Shown here: positions 6,683-16,330 of the stretch, piece by piece
How the letters are laid out: every line of letters begins with the position of its first letter
How positions within the stretch are numbered: position 1 is the stretch's first letter
From: Shimia sediminis
Lineage (GTDB): Bacteria; Pseudomonadota; Alphaproteobacteria; Rhodobacterales; Rhodobacteraceae
Assembly (NCBI RefSeq): GCF_003990645.1
Contig: NZ_RYZK01000017.1
Coordinates: 1-49,280, forward strand
Direction: 5' to 3'
Length of the DNA: 49,280 nt
Translations under genes and position numbers: made by a program
Notes under the pieces: generated by a model
Told to the model about the DNA's origin: nothing
Databases searched by the model: none
Seen by the model: the letters and a program-made list of their open reading frames with translations, nothing else

Positions 6683-8473
6683 TCAGTGCGTGGCCTGAAG
6701 CGGCCAGAACAGCGGGATCAGGGCCGAGGCCAGCAGGCCGACGCTGAGGTTCAGCGGAATGCCGACCCGCAGGAAGTCCGAAAAGCGGTAACCGCCGGGG
6801 CCGTAGACCATCATGTTGGTCTGGTAGCCGATCGGTGTGGCAAAGCTGGCCGAGGCGGCGATCATCACGGCAATGACCAGCGGGCGCGGGTCGATGCCCA
6901 GCGACAGTCCCAGGCTGATGGCCAGCGGAGTCAGCACCACGGCGACAGCGTTGTTGGACACCAGTTCGGTCAGGAGCGAGGTCAAAAGATAGAGCGACCA
7001 GACCACCAGAAAGGGCGGCATGACCGTAAGGTAGGGGCCGACAAAGCTGACGATCAGGGCGACGGCGCCCGAGCTTTCCAGCCCCACGCCCACGGCGAGC
7101 ATGGAAAAGATCAGCAAGAGCAGCCGGCCATCGACAAAGGACACGGCCTCTTCGGCGTCGATGCAGCGGGTAAAAAGCACCAGCGCCACGGCGAGGATGG
7201 CGAGGAAGAGGATCGGCGCGACGCCGAGGGCCGCCAGCACCACGATGCCGCCAAGGGCCGCAATGGCGATGGGACCCTGACGGCGGCGATAGGCGCGGGC
7301 GGTGGGTTCGTTGACGTTGACCGCCCCGGCGTCTGCGGCCAGGCGGGCGAGGTCTTGGGGGGCGCCTTCGAGCAGGAGCGTGTCGCCGACCCGCAACGTC
7401 ATGCTGTCGAATTGCGCCTCGAGATGGCGGTCGCGGCGGTGCACGGCGAGCACATAGATGCCATAGCGCCGTCGCAGCCGGAGCGCGCCAAGCGTCTTGC
7501 CGACCACCGTGGCGCCGGGAGAGATCAGCATTTCCACCGTGGTGGTCCGGCGCGAGCCGAGGTTGTCGACCATGCGGATATTGCGGTCGTCCTGCAGGCC
7601 GAGGAGTTCCTCCATCTGGGTGCGCAGCACCACGCGGTCGCCGGGCTGGAGCGTGACCGAGGCGAGGTCCTTGCGCAGCGAGGCATCTCCGCGCAGCACG
7701 TCGATCACCCGCAGCCCGTCGCGGCGGAAGGCGTCGATCTTGAGCACTTCGGACCCGATCAGGGCGCTGTCATCGGGGATGGCGACCTCGGCAAAGAACT
7801 TTTTGCTGGTCTGGCCTGACAGAAGTGTCGCCATGCTGGTGCGGTCCGGCAAGAGGCGCGGCGCAAAGAGGCGCAGGTACAGAACGCCCCAGATCACCAG
7901 GATGATGGCAAGCGGCGTGACCTCGAAGATCGAAAAGGGTTTCATGCCGTGGGTCTGGGCGACGCCCGAGACGATCAGGTTGGTCGAGGTGCCGAGCAGC
8001 GTCAGCGTGCCGCCAAGGATCGAGGCATAAGACAGCGGGATCAGGAATTTGCTGGCGGACAGCCCCAGTTTCCGCGCCAGCCGCACGAAGATCGGGATCA
8101 TGATCAGCACAACGGGGGTGTTGTTGACAAAGGCCGACGCGATGATGGCCACGCCCACAAGGGCGGCAATGGCGAGTACCGGATTGGTCTCGGCCCGGGT
8201 CTCGGCCAGCCGGGCGATGGGTTCCAGCGCGCCGGTTCTGACCAGGGCCCCGGCCATGATGAACATCGCGGCGATGGTCCATGGCGCAGGGTTGGACAGG
8301 GCCAGCAGGGCGTCGTCATAGGGCAGGATACCGGTCAGCAGCATGGCCGCCACGGCGCCAAGCGCGATGACCTCGGGCGGCCAGCGCTCGGTCACGAACA
8401 GGGCGAACATCGACACAAGGATGGCCAGCGCCAGAAGGGCGTCGAGGGGTATGCCTGTTGCTAGGTCGGTCAT
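6683..8473 (-). CDS. SLC13-family (DASS) permease with two RCK_C/TrkA-C domains
   Basis: A 596-residue inner-membrane transporter. About five to six membrane segments (including VNNTPVVLIMIP and LGGTLTLLGTSTNLIVSG) are followed by a cytoplasmic middle part with two RCK_C-like domains (about residues 190-380: IGSEVLKIDAFRRDGLRV, LQPGDRVVLR; VVGKTLGALRLRRRYG, LRVGDTLLLEG). A second membrane half contains VSNNAVAVVLTPLA and the repeat motif IGYQTNMMVYGPGGYRF. The two SNT/TN-type motifs are typical of sodium-dependent anion carriers of dicarboxylates, sulfate or similar; the substrate cannot be told from sequence. The start is taken at ATG 8473; an in-frame extension to 8545 has no hydrophobic or conserved sequence. 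Divergent from the EEP gene. Confidence 0.88.
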   Translation of the reverse strand: MTDLATGIPLDALLALAILVSMFALFVTERWPPEVIALGAVAAMLLTGILPYDDALLALSNPAPWTIAAMFIMAGALVRTGALEPIARLAETRAETNPVLAIAALVGVAIIASAFVNNTPVVLIMIPIFVRLARKLGLSASKFLIPLSYASILGGTLTLLGTSTNLIVSGVAQTHGMKPFSIFEVTPLAIILVIWGVLYLRLFAPRLLPDRTSMATLLSGQTSKKFFAEVAIPDDSALIGSEVLKIDAFRRDGLRVIDVLRGDASLRKDLASVTLQPGDRVVLRTQMEELLGLQDDRNIRMVDNLGSRRTTTVEMLISPGATVVGKTLGALRLRRRYGIYVLAVHRRDRHLEAQFDSMTLRVGDTLLLEGAPQDLARLAADAGAVNVNEPTARAYRRRQGPIAIAALGGIVVLAALGVAPILFLAILAVALVLFTRCIDAEEAVSFVDGRLLLLIFSMLAVGVGLESSGAVALIVSFVGPYLTVMPPFLVVWSLYLLTSLLTELVSNNAVAVVLTPLAISLGLSLGIDPRPLVIAVMIAASASFATPIGYQTNMMVYGPGGYRFSDFLRVGIPLNLSVGLLASALIPLFWPLQATH

Positions 8474-8696
8474 GGCCTGTTTCCCTGTTTGGGGCGCGGG
8501 ACGTGTTCGGTCCCTCCAACCTAGGGAGGTTGTGCGGGAATTCATAGGGTTAGACCTGCCACTATCCGGGTTCTGAGAAACATCTTCGAGGCGAATGTTC
8601 GAAGCGTGAGCAGATACGCGTGTGGTCGCTCAGGTTGCTTGCATGACAGACAAAAGGCAGCCAGGGTTTGTGTTGGAAACTGGCGGAGGAGCCTTC
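8474..8696. promoter_or_regulatory. Divergent intergenic region between the SLC13 and EEP genes
   Basis: This 223-bp gap must hold promoters for both divergent genes. A short inverted repeat CCTCC-AACCTA-GGAGG is visible near 8514-8531. I see no sigma-70 boxes I would defend and no recognisable operator. Confidence 0.35.
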
Positions 8697-9497
8697 ATGC
8701 GGATCATGTGTCTGAATGGCTGGGGCGGCAAGTTGCACGATGTGTTGCTGCCCTATCTGGCCGAGGCGCAACCGGATGTCTTATGCCTGCAAGAGGTGGT
8801 GCACAGTCCGGCCAGTGACAAGGATTGGCTGACCTATCGCGATGGCGATCATGTCTTGCCACAGCGGGCGAACTTTTTTCGCGACATGTGCGAGGCCTTG
8901 CCGGATCACGTGGCGGTGTTCTGTCCGGCGGCGCAGGGCGTTTTGTGGGACGGTGAAGTGCAGGTGCCGTCGCAATGGGGGCTTGCGACATTTGTGCAAA
9001 GGGATGCGCCGATTATCGGTCAGGTGCAGGGATTTGTGCATAAGGGCTATGGCGCGCATGGCTATGGGGATCATCCGCGGTCGCGCAGTGCCCATGCGGT
9101 GCGGATCTATGACCATGGGGCGGATCGCGCTGTCAGTATCACCCATATGCACGGGCTGCGTGATCTCAGGGGCAAGTTGGATACGCCCGAGCGGGCAGCA
9201 CAGGCAAGCGCCTTGCTGGCGCTGTCTGAGCAGGTGTCAGAGGTCGGTGATCTGCGGGTGATCTGTGGCGACTTCAACGTCGAACCAGAGAGCGAGACAC
9301 TGGGCATTCTGGGTCAGGCGGGGTTTGTCGAACTGGTCACGTCACGTGGGTTCACAACAACGCGCAGCGCGCATTATTCCAAGCCCGGGCGGTTCGCCGA
9401 TTACATGCTGATTGATCGCGCCCAAGCCGTGAAGGGGTTTCAGGTGGTGCAGCATCCGGAAGTGTCGGATCACTGCCCGCTGGTTCTGGAGGTTTAA
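8697..9497 (+). CDS. Endonuclease/exonuclease/phosphatase (EEP) family hydrolase
   Basis: A 266-residue protein with the EEP metal-dependent phosphoesterase fold. Visible motifs are CLNGWGG at the N-terminus, CLQEVV with the metal-binding Glu33, ITHMHG, GDFNVEPES with the Asp/Asn pair, and SDHCPLVLEV at the C-terminus. Such enzymes cut DNA, RNA, phospholipids or inositol phosphates; the substrate is not evident. There is no signal peptide, so it should be cytoplasmic. The start is the ATG at 8697, which follows GGAGGA at a good distance; an upstream in-frame ATG at 8622 lacks this and would add 25 unconserved residues. Confidence 0.85.
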   Translation: MRIMCLNGWGGKLHDVLLPYLAEAQPDVLCLQEVVHSPASDKDWLTYRDGDHVLPQRANFFRDMCEALPDHVAVFCPAAQGVLWDGEVQVPSQWGLATFVQRDAPIIGQVQGFVHKGYGAHGYGDHPRSRSAHAVRIYDHGADRAVSITHMHGLRDLRGKLDTPERAAQASALLALSEQVSEVGDLRVICGDFNVEPESETLGILGQAGFVELVTSRGFTTTRSAHYSKPGRFADYMLIDRAQAVKGFQVVQHPEVSDHCPLVLEV

Positions 9498-9591
9498 CCC
9501 GCCATTGCCGGGCGCCGGCCCCGGTTGAGTGCACGAGGATGACTGTGGGGCCAGAGCCGGCCTCGATGTGGTCCGGTGTGATTTGGGTCAT
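9498..9591 (-). pseudogene. 5' remnant of an alpha/beta-hydrolase gene
   Basis: The minus-strand frame from ATG 9591 reads MTQITPDHIEAG, then GPTVILVHSTGAGARQW, which is the opening strand and oxyanion region of an alpha/beta hydrolase. Homology stops right at the 3' end of the EEP gene (its TAA is 9495-9497); the nucleophile, acid and His are gone. About 31 codons of a former ~250-codon gene remain. Confidence 0.7.
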
Positions 9592-9669
9592 GCGCGCGGT
9601 CCTGACGGTTGGGATGTCAGGGCAAGCTTTCCGTGAAATTCTGGCGGGTCAAGGTGGTGGCGTGCAGGG

Positions 9670-10860
9670 TCAGCGCGTGGCCTGTTTCTGAGCAATTGCG
9701 CTGCCTGCGGCCCAGCCCGAGGACCAGGCCCACTGGAAGTTGAAGCCGCCAAGCCAGCCGGTGACATCGACCGCCTCGCCGATGACGTAGAGGCCGGGCA
9801 GGGTCTTGGCCTCCATCGTGCGCGAGGAGAGTCCATCGGTGTCGATGCCGCCCAGGGTGACCTCGGCGGTGCGATAGCCTTCGGTGGCGGTGGGGCGCAG
9901 GGTCCAGTTTTGCAGGCGGTCCGAAAGCGTGCGCAGGGCGGCGTCGGATTGATCCGCGAGATTGCCGGTGAGGCGCCATTCGGTGGCAAGGAAATCGGCG
10001 AGCTTGGCTGGCAGCAGGTGCCCGAGCACGGTCGAGAGGTTGCGGCGGCCATCGGTCTGACGTTTGCCTTTGAGTGTCTCAAACGGGTCGCTGTCGGGCA
10101 AAAGGTTCAGGTGGATGTCCGCGCCCTCGCGCCAGTAAGAGGATATCTGCAGCATCGCGGGGCCGGAGAGGCCGCGGTGGGTGAAGAGCATCGCTTCGTC
10201 AAAGCCTGTGCCGCCAGCGCTGGCGCGCACCGGCAGGGCGGTGCCCGAGAGCGGCTTGAAGGGCGTGTCGGAGAAGGTGAAGGGCACCAGCGCGGGGCGG
10301 GTGTCGGTCAGGGTCAGGCCGAACTGGCGGGCGATGTCATAGGCCAGACCCGTGGCGCCCATCTTGGGGATCGACTTGCCGCCGGTGGCCAGCACGAGGT
10401 TTGCGCAGGTGAGGGACTGGCGGTTGCCCTGGGCCTCGGTTTCAACAGTGAAGCTGTGGCCATCGTGAGAGACGGAGACAACAGAAGTGTGCAGGCGCAG
10501 TTCAGCGCGCGCGCGCTGCATCTCGGCGCGCAGCATGGCGATGATCTCTTTGGCCGAGGTGTCGCAGAACAGCTGGCCGAGGGTTTTCTCGTGATAGGCG
10601 ATGCCGTGGCGGGTGACGAGGTCGATGAAATCCCATTGCGTGTAGCGGGAGAGCGCGGATTTGCAGAAATGCGGGTTTTGCGAGAGGAAGTTTTCGGGGC
10701 CTGCGTAGATGTTGGTAAAATTGCAGCGCCCGCCGCCGGAGATGCGGATTTTCTCGCCCGGGGCCCTGGCGTGGTCAAGGACAAGCGTGCGCCCGCCGGA
10801 AAAAGCGGCGCACATCATGCCGGCGGCCCCGGCCCCGAGGATGATCGTGTCATAACGCAT
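9670..10860 (-). CDS. BaiN/HI0933-family FAD-binding flavoprotein
   Basis: A 396-residue NAD(P)/FAD-dependent oxidoreductase of the BaiN/HI0933 (YhiN) family. The dinucleotide-binding motif is at the N-terminus (ILGAGAAGMMCA), followed by RISGGGRCNFTN, characteristic of this family, LATGGKSIPKMGATG, the THRGLSGPAMLQ segment and the C-terminal FAD contact GYRTAEVTLGGI / VIGEAVDVTGWLGGFNFQWAWSSG. The family's physiological reaction is generally unknown. The start is taken at ATG 10860, which places the Rossmann motif at the usual distance; an in-frame ATG at 10896 would add 12 residues. Its upstream region carries a hairpin and a dispersed repeat. Confidence 0.9.
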   Translation of the reverse strand: MRYDTIILGAGAAGMMCAAFSGGRTLVLDHARAPGEKIRISGGGRCNFTNIYAGPENFLSQNPHFCKSALSRYTQWDFIDLVTRHGIAYHEKTLGQLFCDTSAKEIIAMLRAEMQRARAELRLHTSVVSVSHDGHSFTVETEAQGNRQSLTCANLVLATGGKSIPKMGATGLAYDIARQFGLTLTDTRPALVPFTFSDTPFKPLSGTALPVRASAGGTGFDEAMLFTHRGLSGPAMLQISSYWREGADIHLNLLPDSDPFETLKGKRQTDGRRNLSTVLGHLLPAKLADFLATEWRLTGNLADQSDAALRTLSDRLQNWTLRPTATEGYRTAEVTLGGIDTDGLSSRTMEAKTLPGLYVIGEAVDVTGWLGGFNFQWAWSSGWAAGSAIAQKQATR

Positions 10861-10899
10861 GGATGGCGGGGTGCCTGATGTTGTGGGGCGGGTCAAGGT

Positions 10900-10923
10900 A
10901 GGTCGGACAAGATTGTCCGACCT
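10900..10923. repeat. Stem-loop repeat, copy 1 (AGGTCGGACA type)
   Basis: AGGTCGGACAA and its exact complement are separated by two bases (10900-10923). The same stem sequence recurs at 40632-40658 downstream of gatB. Here it lies upstream of the BaiN-like gene and before ftsW. With no T-run on either side, it is better called a repeated stem-loop than an intrinsic terminator. Confidence 0.6.
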
Positions 10924-10925
10924 GT

Positions 10926-10990
10926 GAGGGGCCAGCCCCTCTGGGCCTGCGACCCATTCACCCCGGGATATTTCCGGCCAAAAGAAGCCG
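10926..10990. repeat. Dispersed intergenic repeat, copy A
   Basis: Composite repeat: a hairpin GAGGGGC-CA-GCCCCTC followed by the conserved block TTCACCCCGGGATATTT and GGCCAAAAGAAG. Closely similar copies are at 29184-29250 and, inverted, 31519-31583; a partial one lies at 14799-14835. Non-coding. Confidence 0.7.
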
Positions 10991-11105
10991 GGGCGCGGTT
11001 TTCTGCCGGTGGCGCGGGGACTCTATGCAACGTGCCTGCGGCGTGTTAGAGTTTGACCCAGACCCGGAAAACGGGCGTTTCGAGAGGCAGATCGGCGGGT
11101 ATCCG

Positions 11106-12272
11106 ATGACAGAGATGGTTTATGGCGCGCTTCCTGTGCAGGGTGGCGAGCCGGTTCTTCCCAAGTGGTGGCGCACTTTGGACAAGTGGTCCATGGTGGC
11201 GGTTCTGGCGTTGTTCGGGATCGGGTTGTTGCTGGGCATGGCGGCGTCACCGCCGCTGGCCGAGAAAAACGGCTTTCCGCCTTTCCACTATGTTGAAAAG
11301 CAGGTGATCTTTGGCGGCGCGGCGCTGGTTGCTATGCTGATCACCTCGATGATGAGCCCCGTTATGGTGCGGCGTCTGGCGACCTTGGGCTTTGTTGCGG
11401 CGTTCATTGCCATGGCCGGGTTGCCGTTTTTCGGCACGGATTTTGGCAAGGGTGCGATGCGCTGGTACAGTCTTGGGTTTGCCAGCCTGCAGCCCTCGGA
11501 GTTTCTCAAGCCGGCCTTTGTGATCGTGGCGGCCTGGTTGATGGCGGCCAATGAAGAGATCAACGGCCCGCCGGGTCGGATGTGGTCGTTTTTGCTGATG
11601 ATCACCATCGTGTTGATGCTGGCCCTGCAGCCCGACTTTGGTCAGGCGAGCCTGATCCTGTTTGGCTGGAGCGTGATGTATTTTGTCTCGGGCGCACCGA
11701 TGACGTTGATCGGGGCGATCATCATTTCGATCTATCCGGCGGCGCGGTTTGCCTATCTGAACTCAGAGCATTTTGCCCGCCGGATTGACGGGTTTCTGGA
11801 TCGCTCGGTCGATCCGACGACGCAGATTGGCTATGCCACCAATGCGATCCGCGAGGGCGGGCTCTACGGCGTTGGTGTGGGCGAGGGGCAGGTGAAATGG
11901 TCGCTGCCCGATGCCCATACGGACTTCATCATTGCGGTGGCGGCTGAGGAATATGGGCTGATCCTGGTGCTTCTGGTGATCGCGCTTTACTCCGTCGTGG
12001 TGGTGCGCAGTTTCTTCCGGTTGATGCGCGAGCGGAACCCGTTCATTCGTCTGGCGGGCACCGGGTTGGCGGCGATGTTCGGCGTGCAGGCGATGATCAA
12101 CATGGGGGTGGCGGTGCGGCTGTTGCCCTCGAAGGGCATGACCTTGCCGTTTGTGAGCTATGGCGGCTCGTCGCTCATTGCCGGGGGTATTGCAGTTGGC
12201 ATGCTTTTGGCGTTTACCCGCACCCGCCCACAGGGCGAAATTGGTGAGATTCTTCGGGGACAGCGAAAATGA
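11106..12272 (+). CDS. ftsW: Septal peptidoglycan glycosyltransferase FtsW (SEDS family)
   Basis: FtsW polymerises lipid II into glycan strands at the division septum together with FtsI. The 388 residues contain about ten membrane segments and the SEDS signatures: [15 protein letters not shown] near the first periplasmic loop, [17 protein letters not shown], the large-loop motif [18 protein letters not shown] with the catalytic aspartate region, and [14 protein letters not shown] near the C-terminus. The start is the ATG at 11106 ([10 protein letters not shown]); an upstream in-frame ATG at 11025 adds 27 unconserved residues. Its stop overlaps the murG start by four bases (ATGA). Confidence 0.96.
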   Translation: MTEMVYGALPVQGGEPVLPKWWRTLDKWSMVAVLALFGIGLLLGMAASPPLAEKNGFPPFHYVEKQVIFGGAALVAMLITSMMSPVMVRRLATLGFVAAFIAMAGLPFFGTDFGKGAMRWYSLGFASLQPSEFLKPAFVIVAAWLMAANEEINGPPGRMWSFLLMITIVLMLALQPDFGQASLILFGWSVMYFVSGAPMTLIGAIIISIYPAARFAYLNSEHFARRIDGFLDRSVDPTTQIGYATNAIREGGLYGVGVGEGQVKWSLPDAHTDFIIAVAAEEYGLILVLLVIALYSVVVVRSFFRLMRERNPFIRLAGTGLAAMFGVQAMINMGVAVRLLPSKGMTLPFVSYGGSSLIAGGIAVGMLLAFTRTRPQGEIGEILRGQRK

Positions 12273-13366
12273 GACCCAAGCCATTGCTGGTGATTGCAGC
12301 AGGCGGAACCGGCGGACATATGTTCCCGGCGCAGGCGCTGGCCGAGGTGATGCTGCGCAAAGGCTGGCGGGTCAGGCTGACCACGGATGCGCGCGGCGCA
12401 CGCTATACGGGTGGTTTTCCGCATACGGTTGAGATTGACGAAGTGTCGAGCGCGACCTTTGCCCGAGGCGGCCTCGTGGCGAAGCTGGCGGTGCCGTTTC
12501 GTATTCTGGGCGGCGTCCTGTCGACGGTGTTCAAGTTCCGCAAGGACCGACCAGAGGTCGTTGTCGGCTTTGGCGGCTATCCCAGCATTCCGGCGATGGG
12601 CGCGGCCTGGCTGATGAAGCTGCCACGCATGATCCATGAGCAGAACGGGGTTCTGGGGCGGGTGAACGAAAAGTTCGCGTCGCGTGTGGATGTGATTGCC
12701 TGCGGCACCTGGCCCACGGCTTTGCCCGAGGGTGTGCAGGGGGTTCATACCGGCAATCCGGTGCGGGGCATGGTGCTGGAGCGGGCGGGCGCGGGCTATA
12801 TCACGCCGGGGGATTATCCGATGTCGATCCTGGTGATCGGCGGCAGCCAGGGCGCGCGGATCCTGAGTGACACGGTGCCAGGGGCGATTGCCGCTTTGCC
12901 CGAAGGGATGGCGCGCAATATCCGCGTCAGCCATCAGGCGCGCGACGAAGATTTTGACCGGGTGACGCGGTTTTATGCCGAGGCCGGGATTGCGGCGGAT
13001 GTGCAGCCGTTTTTCACCGACATTCCCACGCGGATGAGCGAGGCGCAGCTGGTGATTTCACGCGCCGGGGCCTCGTCCGTGGCGGATATCAGCGTGATCG
13101 GGCGGCCTTCGATCCTGATCCCCTATGCGGCGGCCACCGCCGATCACCAGAGCGCCAATGCACGCGGGCTGGTCGAGGCCGGGGCGTCGATCATGATCCC
13201 TGAGAGCATGTTGAGTGTGGACAGCCTGAAAGAACAGATCACCACCATTCTCGCCAATCCCGATGGGGCCAGCCAGATGGCGCGCGCCGCGCTGTCGGTG
13301 GGCAAGCCCGAGGCGACCGAAGAGCTGGTCGCGCTGGTCGAGATGCTGGCAAGCAAGGAAGAGTAA
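12269..13366 (+). CDS. murG: UDP-GlcNAc:undecaprenyl-PP-MurNAc-pentapeptide GlcNAc transferase (MurG)
   Basis: MurG converts lipid I to lipid II on the cytoplasmic face of the inner membrane. The 365-residue GT-B protein has the first glycine loop GGTGGH (12-17), [22 protein letters not shown], the second-domain loop [12 protein letters not shown], and the UDP-GlcNAc-binding helix [24 protein letters not shown] with the following DHQSANA. Length is normal. It starts with ATGA overlapping ftsW and ends four bases before murC, so ftsW-murG-murC reads as one translationally linked unit. Confidence 0.97.
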   Translation: MRPKPLLVIAAGGTGGHMFPAQALAEVMLRKGWRVRLTTDARGARYTGGFPHTVEIDEVSSATFARGGLVAKLAVPFRILGGVLSTVFKFRKDRPEVVVGFGGYPSIPAMGAAWLMKLPRMIHEQNGVLGRVNEKFASRVDVIACGTWPTALPEGVQGVHTGNPVRGMVLERAGAGYITPGDYPMSILVIGGSQGARILSDTVPGAIAALPEGMARNIRVSHQARDEDFDRVTRFYAEAGIAADVQPFFTDIPTRMSEAQLVISRAGASSVADISVIGRPSILIPYAAATADHQSANARGLVEAGASIMIPESMLSVDSLKEQITTILANPDGASQMARAALSVGKPEATEELVALVEMLASKEE

Positions 13367-13370
13367 AACG

Positions 13371-14768
13371 ATGAATGCTGCAACCAAACTGCCCGGCGAC
13401 GTGGGTCCGATTCATTTTGTCGGCATTGGCGGCATTGGCATGTCGGGCATTGCCGAGGTGCTGCTGAACCATGGTTACGTGGTGCAGGGGTCGGATCTGA
13501 AAGAGAGCAAGATCACCGCGCGGCTGGTCGAGCAGGGGGCAACGCTGTTTGTCGGGCAAAAGGCCGAGAACCTTGTCGACGCGGAAGTGGTGGTGATTTC
13601 ATCCGCCATCAAGCCGGGCAATCCGGAACTGGACGAGGCGCGGCGGCGCGGATTGCCGGTGGTGCGGCGGGCCGAGATGCTGGCCGAGCTGATGCGGCTG
13701 AAATCCAACATTGCCGTGGCGGGCACCCATGGCAAGACCACCACGACGACGATGGTGGCGGCGGTTCTCGATCACGGCAAGTTCGATCCGACCGTGGTGA
13801 ATGGCGGCATCATCCATGCCTATGGCTCAAACGCGCGCGTGGGGGATGGCGAGTGGATGGTGGTCGAGGCGGACGAGTCCGACGGGACCTTTAATCGCCT
13901 GCCCGCGACCATTGCCATCGTGACCAATATTGACCCCGAGCATATGGAGCATTGGGGCACCGAGGAGGCCTTGCACAAGGGGTTCGAGGATTTTGTCTCG
14001 AACATTCCGTTTTACGGGCTTGCGGTCTGTTGCACCGATGATCCGGATGTGCAGGTGCTGGTGGGCAAGATCACCGATCGCCGGGTGGTGACATTCGGCT
14101 TTAACGCGCAGGCTGATGTGCGGGCGGTGAACCTGAGTTACAAGGCCGGTGTGGCGCATTTTGACATTGCGCTGCAGGGCGAAGGCGATGTGATCGAAGG
14201 CTGCAGCCTGCCGATGCCCGGCGACCACAACGTGTCAAACGCGCTGAGTGCGGTGGCGATTGCCCGGCATCTCGGCATGAAAAAGGATGAGATCCGCGCG
14301 GCCCTTGCGGCGTTTGGCGGGGTCAATCGCCGCTTTACCAAGGTGGGCGACTGGCAGGGCATTGCAATCATTGATGACTATGGCCATCACCCGGTGGAGA
14401 TCGCGGCGGTCTTGAAGGCGGCGCGGCAGGCCTGTGAGGGGCGGGTGATCGCGGTGCATCAGCCGCATCGCTACACGCGGTTGTCATCCCTGTTTGAAGA
14501 TTTCTGCGCCTGTTTCAACGAGGCAGACGTGGTGGGGATTGCCGAGGTCTTTGCCGCGGGTGAAGAGCCGATCGCGGGCGCGAGCCGGGATGATCTGGTG
14601 GCCGGGCTGGTGGCGCATGGGCATCGTGCGGCGCGCGCCGTGGACAGTGAGGCCGATCTTGAGGCGCTGGTGCGGGCCGAGGCCATGCCGGGGGACATTG
14701 TTGTGTGTCTTGGGGCCGGGACGATCAGTGCCTGGGCCAACAATTTGGCCAAACGGTTGGCGGGCTGA
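13371..14768 (+). CDS. murC: UDP-N-acetylmuramate--L-alanine ligase (MurC)
   Basis: MurC adds L-alanine to UDP-MurNAc, the first stem residue. The 465 residues begin with [15 protein letters not shown], typical of MurC, followed by the ATP loop GTHGKTTTT (118-126), [43 protein letters not shown] and [11 protein letters not shown], then HQPHRYTR. The ATG at 13371 follows the murG stop by four bases. A frame open further upstream to 13263 overlaps murG and is not conserved. Confidence 0.97.
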   Translation: MNAATKLPGDVGPIHFVGIGGIGMSGIAEVLLNHGYVVQGSDLKESKITARLVEQGATLFVGQKAENLVDAEVVVISSAIKPGNPELDEARRRGLPVVRRAEMLAELMRLKSNIAVAGTHGKTTTTTMVAAVLDHGKFDPTVVNGGIIHAYGSNARVGDGEWMVVEADESDGTFNRLPATIAIVTNIDPEHMEHWGTEEALHKGFEDFVSNIPFYGLAVCCTDDPDVQVLVGKITDRRVVTFGFNAQADVRAVNLSYKAGVAHFDIALQGEGDVIEGCSLPMPGDHNVSNALSAVAIARHLGMKKDEIRAALAAFGGVNRRFTKVGDWQGIAIIDDYGHHPVEIAAVLKAARQACEGRVIAVHQPHRYTRLSSLFEDFCACFNEADVVGIAEVFAAGEEPIAGASRDDLVAGLVAHGHRAARAVDSEADLEALVRAEAMPGDIVVCLGAGTISAWANNLAKRLAG

Positions 14769-14798
14769 GCCGCTGCGGCGGTTTGGCGTCTTGAGCGC

Positions 14799-14835
14799 GG
14801 GCGCCTCCGGCGGGAGTATTTTTGGCAATACGAAG
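14799..14835. repeat. Dispersed intergenic repeat, partial copy B
   Basis: GGGCGCCTCCGGCGGGAGTATTTTTGGC lies in the 99-bp gap between murC and the APC permease. It shares the GGAGTATTTTTGGC core with the inverse of copy D (31519-31583), with a small GCGCC/GGCG hairpin before it. Non-coding. Confidence 0.5.
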
Positions 14836-14867
14836 GTGGGGTAACACCTAGGCGGGGACGGGCGCAA

Positions 14868-16076
14868 ATGTCGGAACATCTGAAGCGGCGGGTCGGGTTT
14901 GGATTGCTGACCGCCTATGGCGTCGGGGTGATGATCGGCGCGGGGATTTATGTGTTGGTGGGGGCGGTGGCCGGGCAGGCGGGGTCGCTGGCCTGGCTGG
15001 CCTTTGCCTTGGCGGGGTTGATTGCCTTACCGTCTGCTTTGAGTTTTGCGGAATTGTCGTCGCGGGTGCCGGAAGCAGGCGGGGCTGCGGCCTATATGCG
15101 GGCGGCCTTTGGGGCGCGGTGGCTGGCGACGCTGGTGGGGCTGGCCATGGTGCTGGCGGGCACGATTTCGGCGGCGGCGGTGTTGCGCGGTGGGGTGGGC
15201 TATCTGACCGGCATTGTCGACATCGAGGCGACTGTCGCGATCCTTGTCCTCGGCGTCCTGCTGACCGGTATTGCAATTTGGGGGGTCGTGGAATCCTTGA
15301 GTTTTGCCGCCGTGCTGACCGCGATTGAGGTCGTGGGGCTGATCCTTGTGATTGGGGCCGGGTTTTTGGCGGTGCCTGTGGAGGTCTCGGGCGAGGCCGT
15401 GGCCGGGGCCGGGGATGCCAAGGGTGTTCTGTATGGCGTGCTGGCGGCGGCGGCGCTGGCGTTTTTTGCCTTTGTCGGCTTTGAGGACATCGTGAACCTT
15501 GCCGAAGAAACCCGTGACCCGGAGCGCATCATGCCGCGCGCCATCGTGGCGGCGTTGGTACTGGTGAGCCTGATCTACGGGCTGGTGGCTTATGCGGCGA
15601 CACGCGCCGTCGCGCCGGAGGTGCTGGCGGGCAGTGACCGGCCGCTGGTGCTGGTCTGGCAGGCCTATTCGGCGACGCCTGCGGTGTTCCTGTCGGCCAT
15701 CGCGGTGGCGGCGGCATTGAACGGGGTTCTGGCGCAGATTGTCATGGCGGCGCGGGTGTTGTTCGGACTGGGACGGGATGGCGGCGCCTTTGGTGTGTTT
15801 CACCATGCGAACCCGCGATTGGGCACACCGGTTCTGGGCAGCCTGCTGGTGGGGGGCGCGGTGATCCTGTGTGCGCTATTGTTGCCGGTGGTGACGCTGG
15901 CCGGGTTCAGTGCCACGGTGTTGCTGGCGGTCTTTGTGCTGGTGAACGCGGCGCTGTTGCGCCTGAAGCTCGTCGGCACGGATGTTCCGGCCTTTCGGGT
16001 GCCGATCTTTGTGCCGGTGTTCGGAATGCTGGCCAGTCTGGCCGCCCTGGTTCTGTCTTTGGGGGATTTCCTATGA
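14868..16076 (+). CDS. APC-superfamily amino acid permease
   Basis: A 402-residue inner-membrane protein with about eleven to twelve membrane segments. The first segment carries GVGVMIGAGIYVLVG, the unwound helix-1 motif of the APC fold that binds the substrate amino group and carboxylate; then AELSSRVPEAGGAAAYM, the helix-6 motif FFAFVGFEDIVNLAEETRDP and the LFGLGRDGGAF region. The transported substrate cannot be deduced. It stands inside the dcw cluster between murC and the DUF2484 genes; its stop overlaps the next start (ATGA at 16073), so it is probably co-transcribed. This is not a usual dcw function. Confidence 0.85.
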   Translation: MSEHLKRRVGFGLLTAYGVGVMIGAGIYVLVGAVAGQAGSLAWLAFALAGLIALPSALSFAELSSRVPEAGGAAAYMRAAFGARWLATLVGLAMVLAGTISAAAVLRGGVGYLTGIVDIEATVAILVLGVLLTGIAIWGVVESLSFAAVLTAIEVVGLILVIGAGFLAVPVEVSGEAVAGAGDAKGVLYGVLAAAALAFFAFVGFEDIVNLAEETRDPERIMPRAIVAALVLVSLIYGLVAYAATRAVAPEVLAGSDRPLVLVWQAYSATPAVFLSAIAVAAALNGVLAQIVMAARVLFGLGRDGGAFGVFHHANPRLGTPVLGSLLVGGAVILCALLLPVVTLAGFSATVLLAVFVLVNAALLRLKLVGTDVPAFRVPIFVPVFGMLASLAALVLSLGDFL

Positions 16077-16330
16077 GCCTGTCTTTGATCCTTGGGTGCC
16101 TGTGGGTGCTGGCGGCCACCGTCGTGGCGATGCTGCCGATGCGGCGGCAGTATGTGCCCGGGGTTGGGTTGTTGCTGGCGGCACCGGTGCTGATCGGGGT
16201 GATCTGGTTTGAGCATGGCACCTTGTTCGGCGGCCTCGCGCTCTTTGCCTTTTTGTCGATGATGCGCAATCCTCTGCGCTACTTGTGGAAACGCGCCAAG
16301 GGCGAAAAACCGGAGATCCCGAAAGAATGA
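16073..16330 (+). CDS. DUF2484 membrane protein, copy 1
   Basis: An 85-residue protein with about three membrane segments (LILGCLWVLAATVVAMLPM, GVGLLLAAPVLIGVIWFEHG, GLALFAFLSMMRNPLRYL) and a basic tail. It resembles DUF2484, a family of unknown function found in rhodobacterial dcw clusters. It overlaps the APC stop and the next gene start by four bases each. It shares the pattern VxxWFEHG...MMRNPLRYLWK with its neighbour, so the two are tandem paralogues. Confidence 0.75.
   Translation: MSLSLILGCLWVLAATVVAMLPMRRQYVPGVGLLLAAPVLIGVIWFEHGTLFGGLALFAFLSMMRNPLRYLWKRAKGEKPEIPKE

Noticed and set aside
6638-7819. 393-codon frame antisense to the SLC13 gene, rich in Gly, His, Gln and Asp
   Set aside because: The composition is that of a reverse-frame shadow, and the transporter is clear on the other strand.
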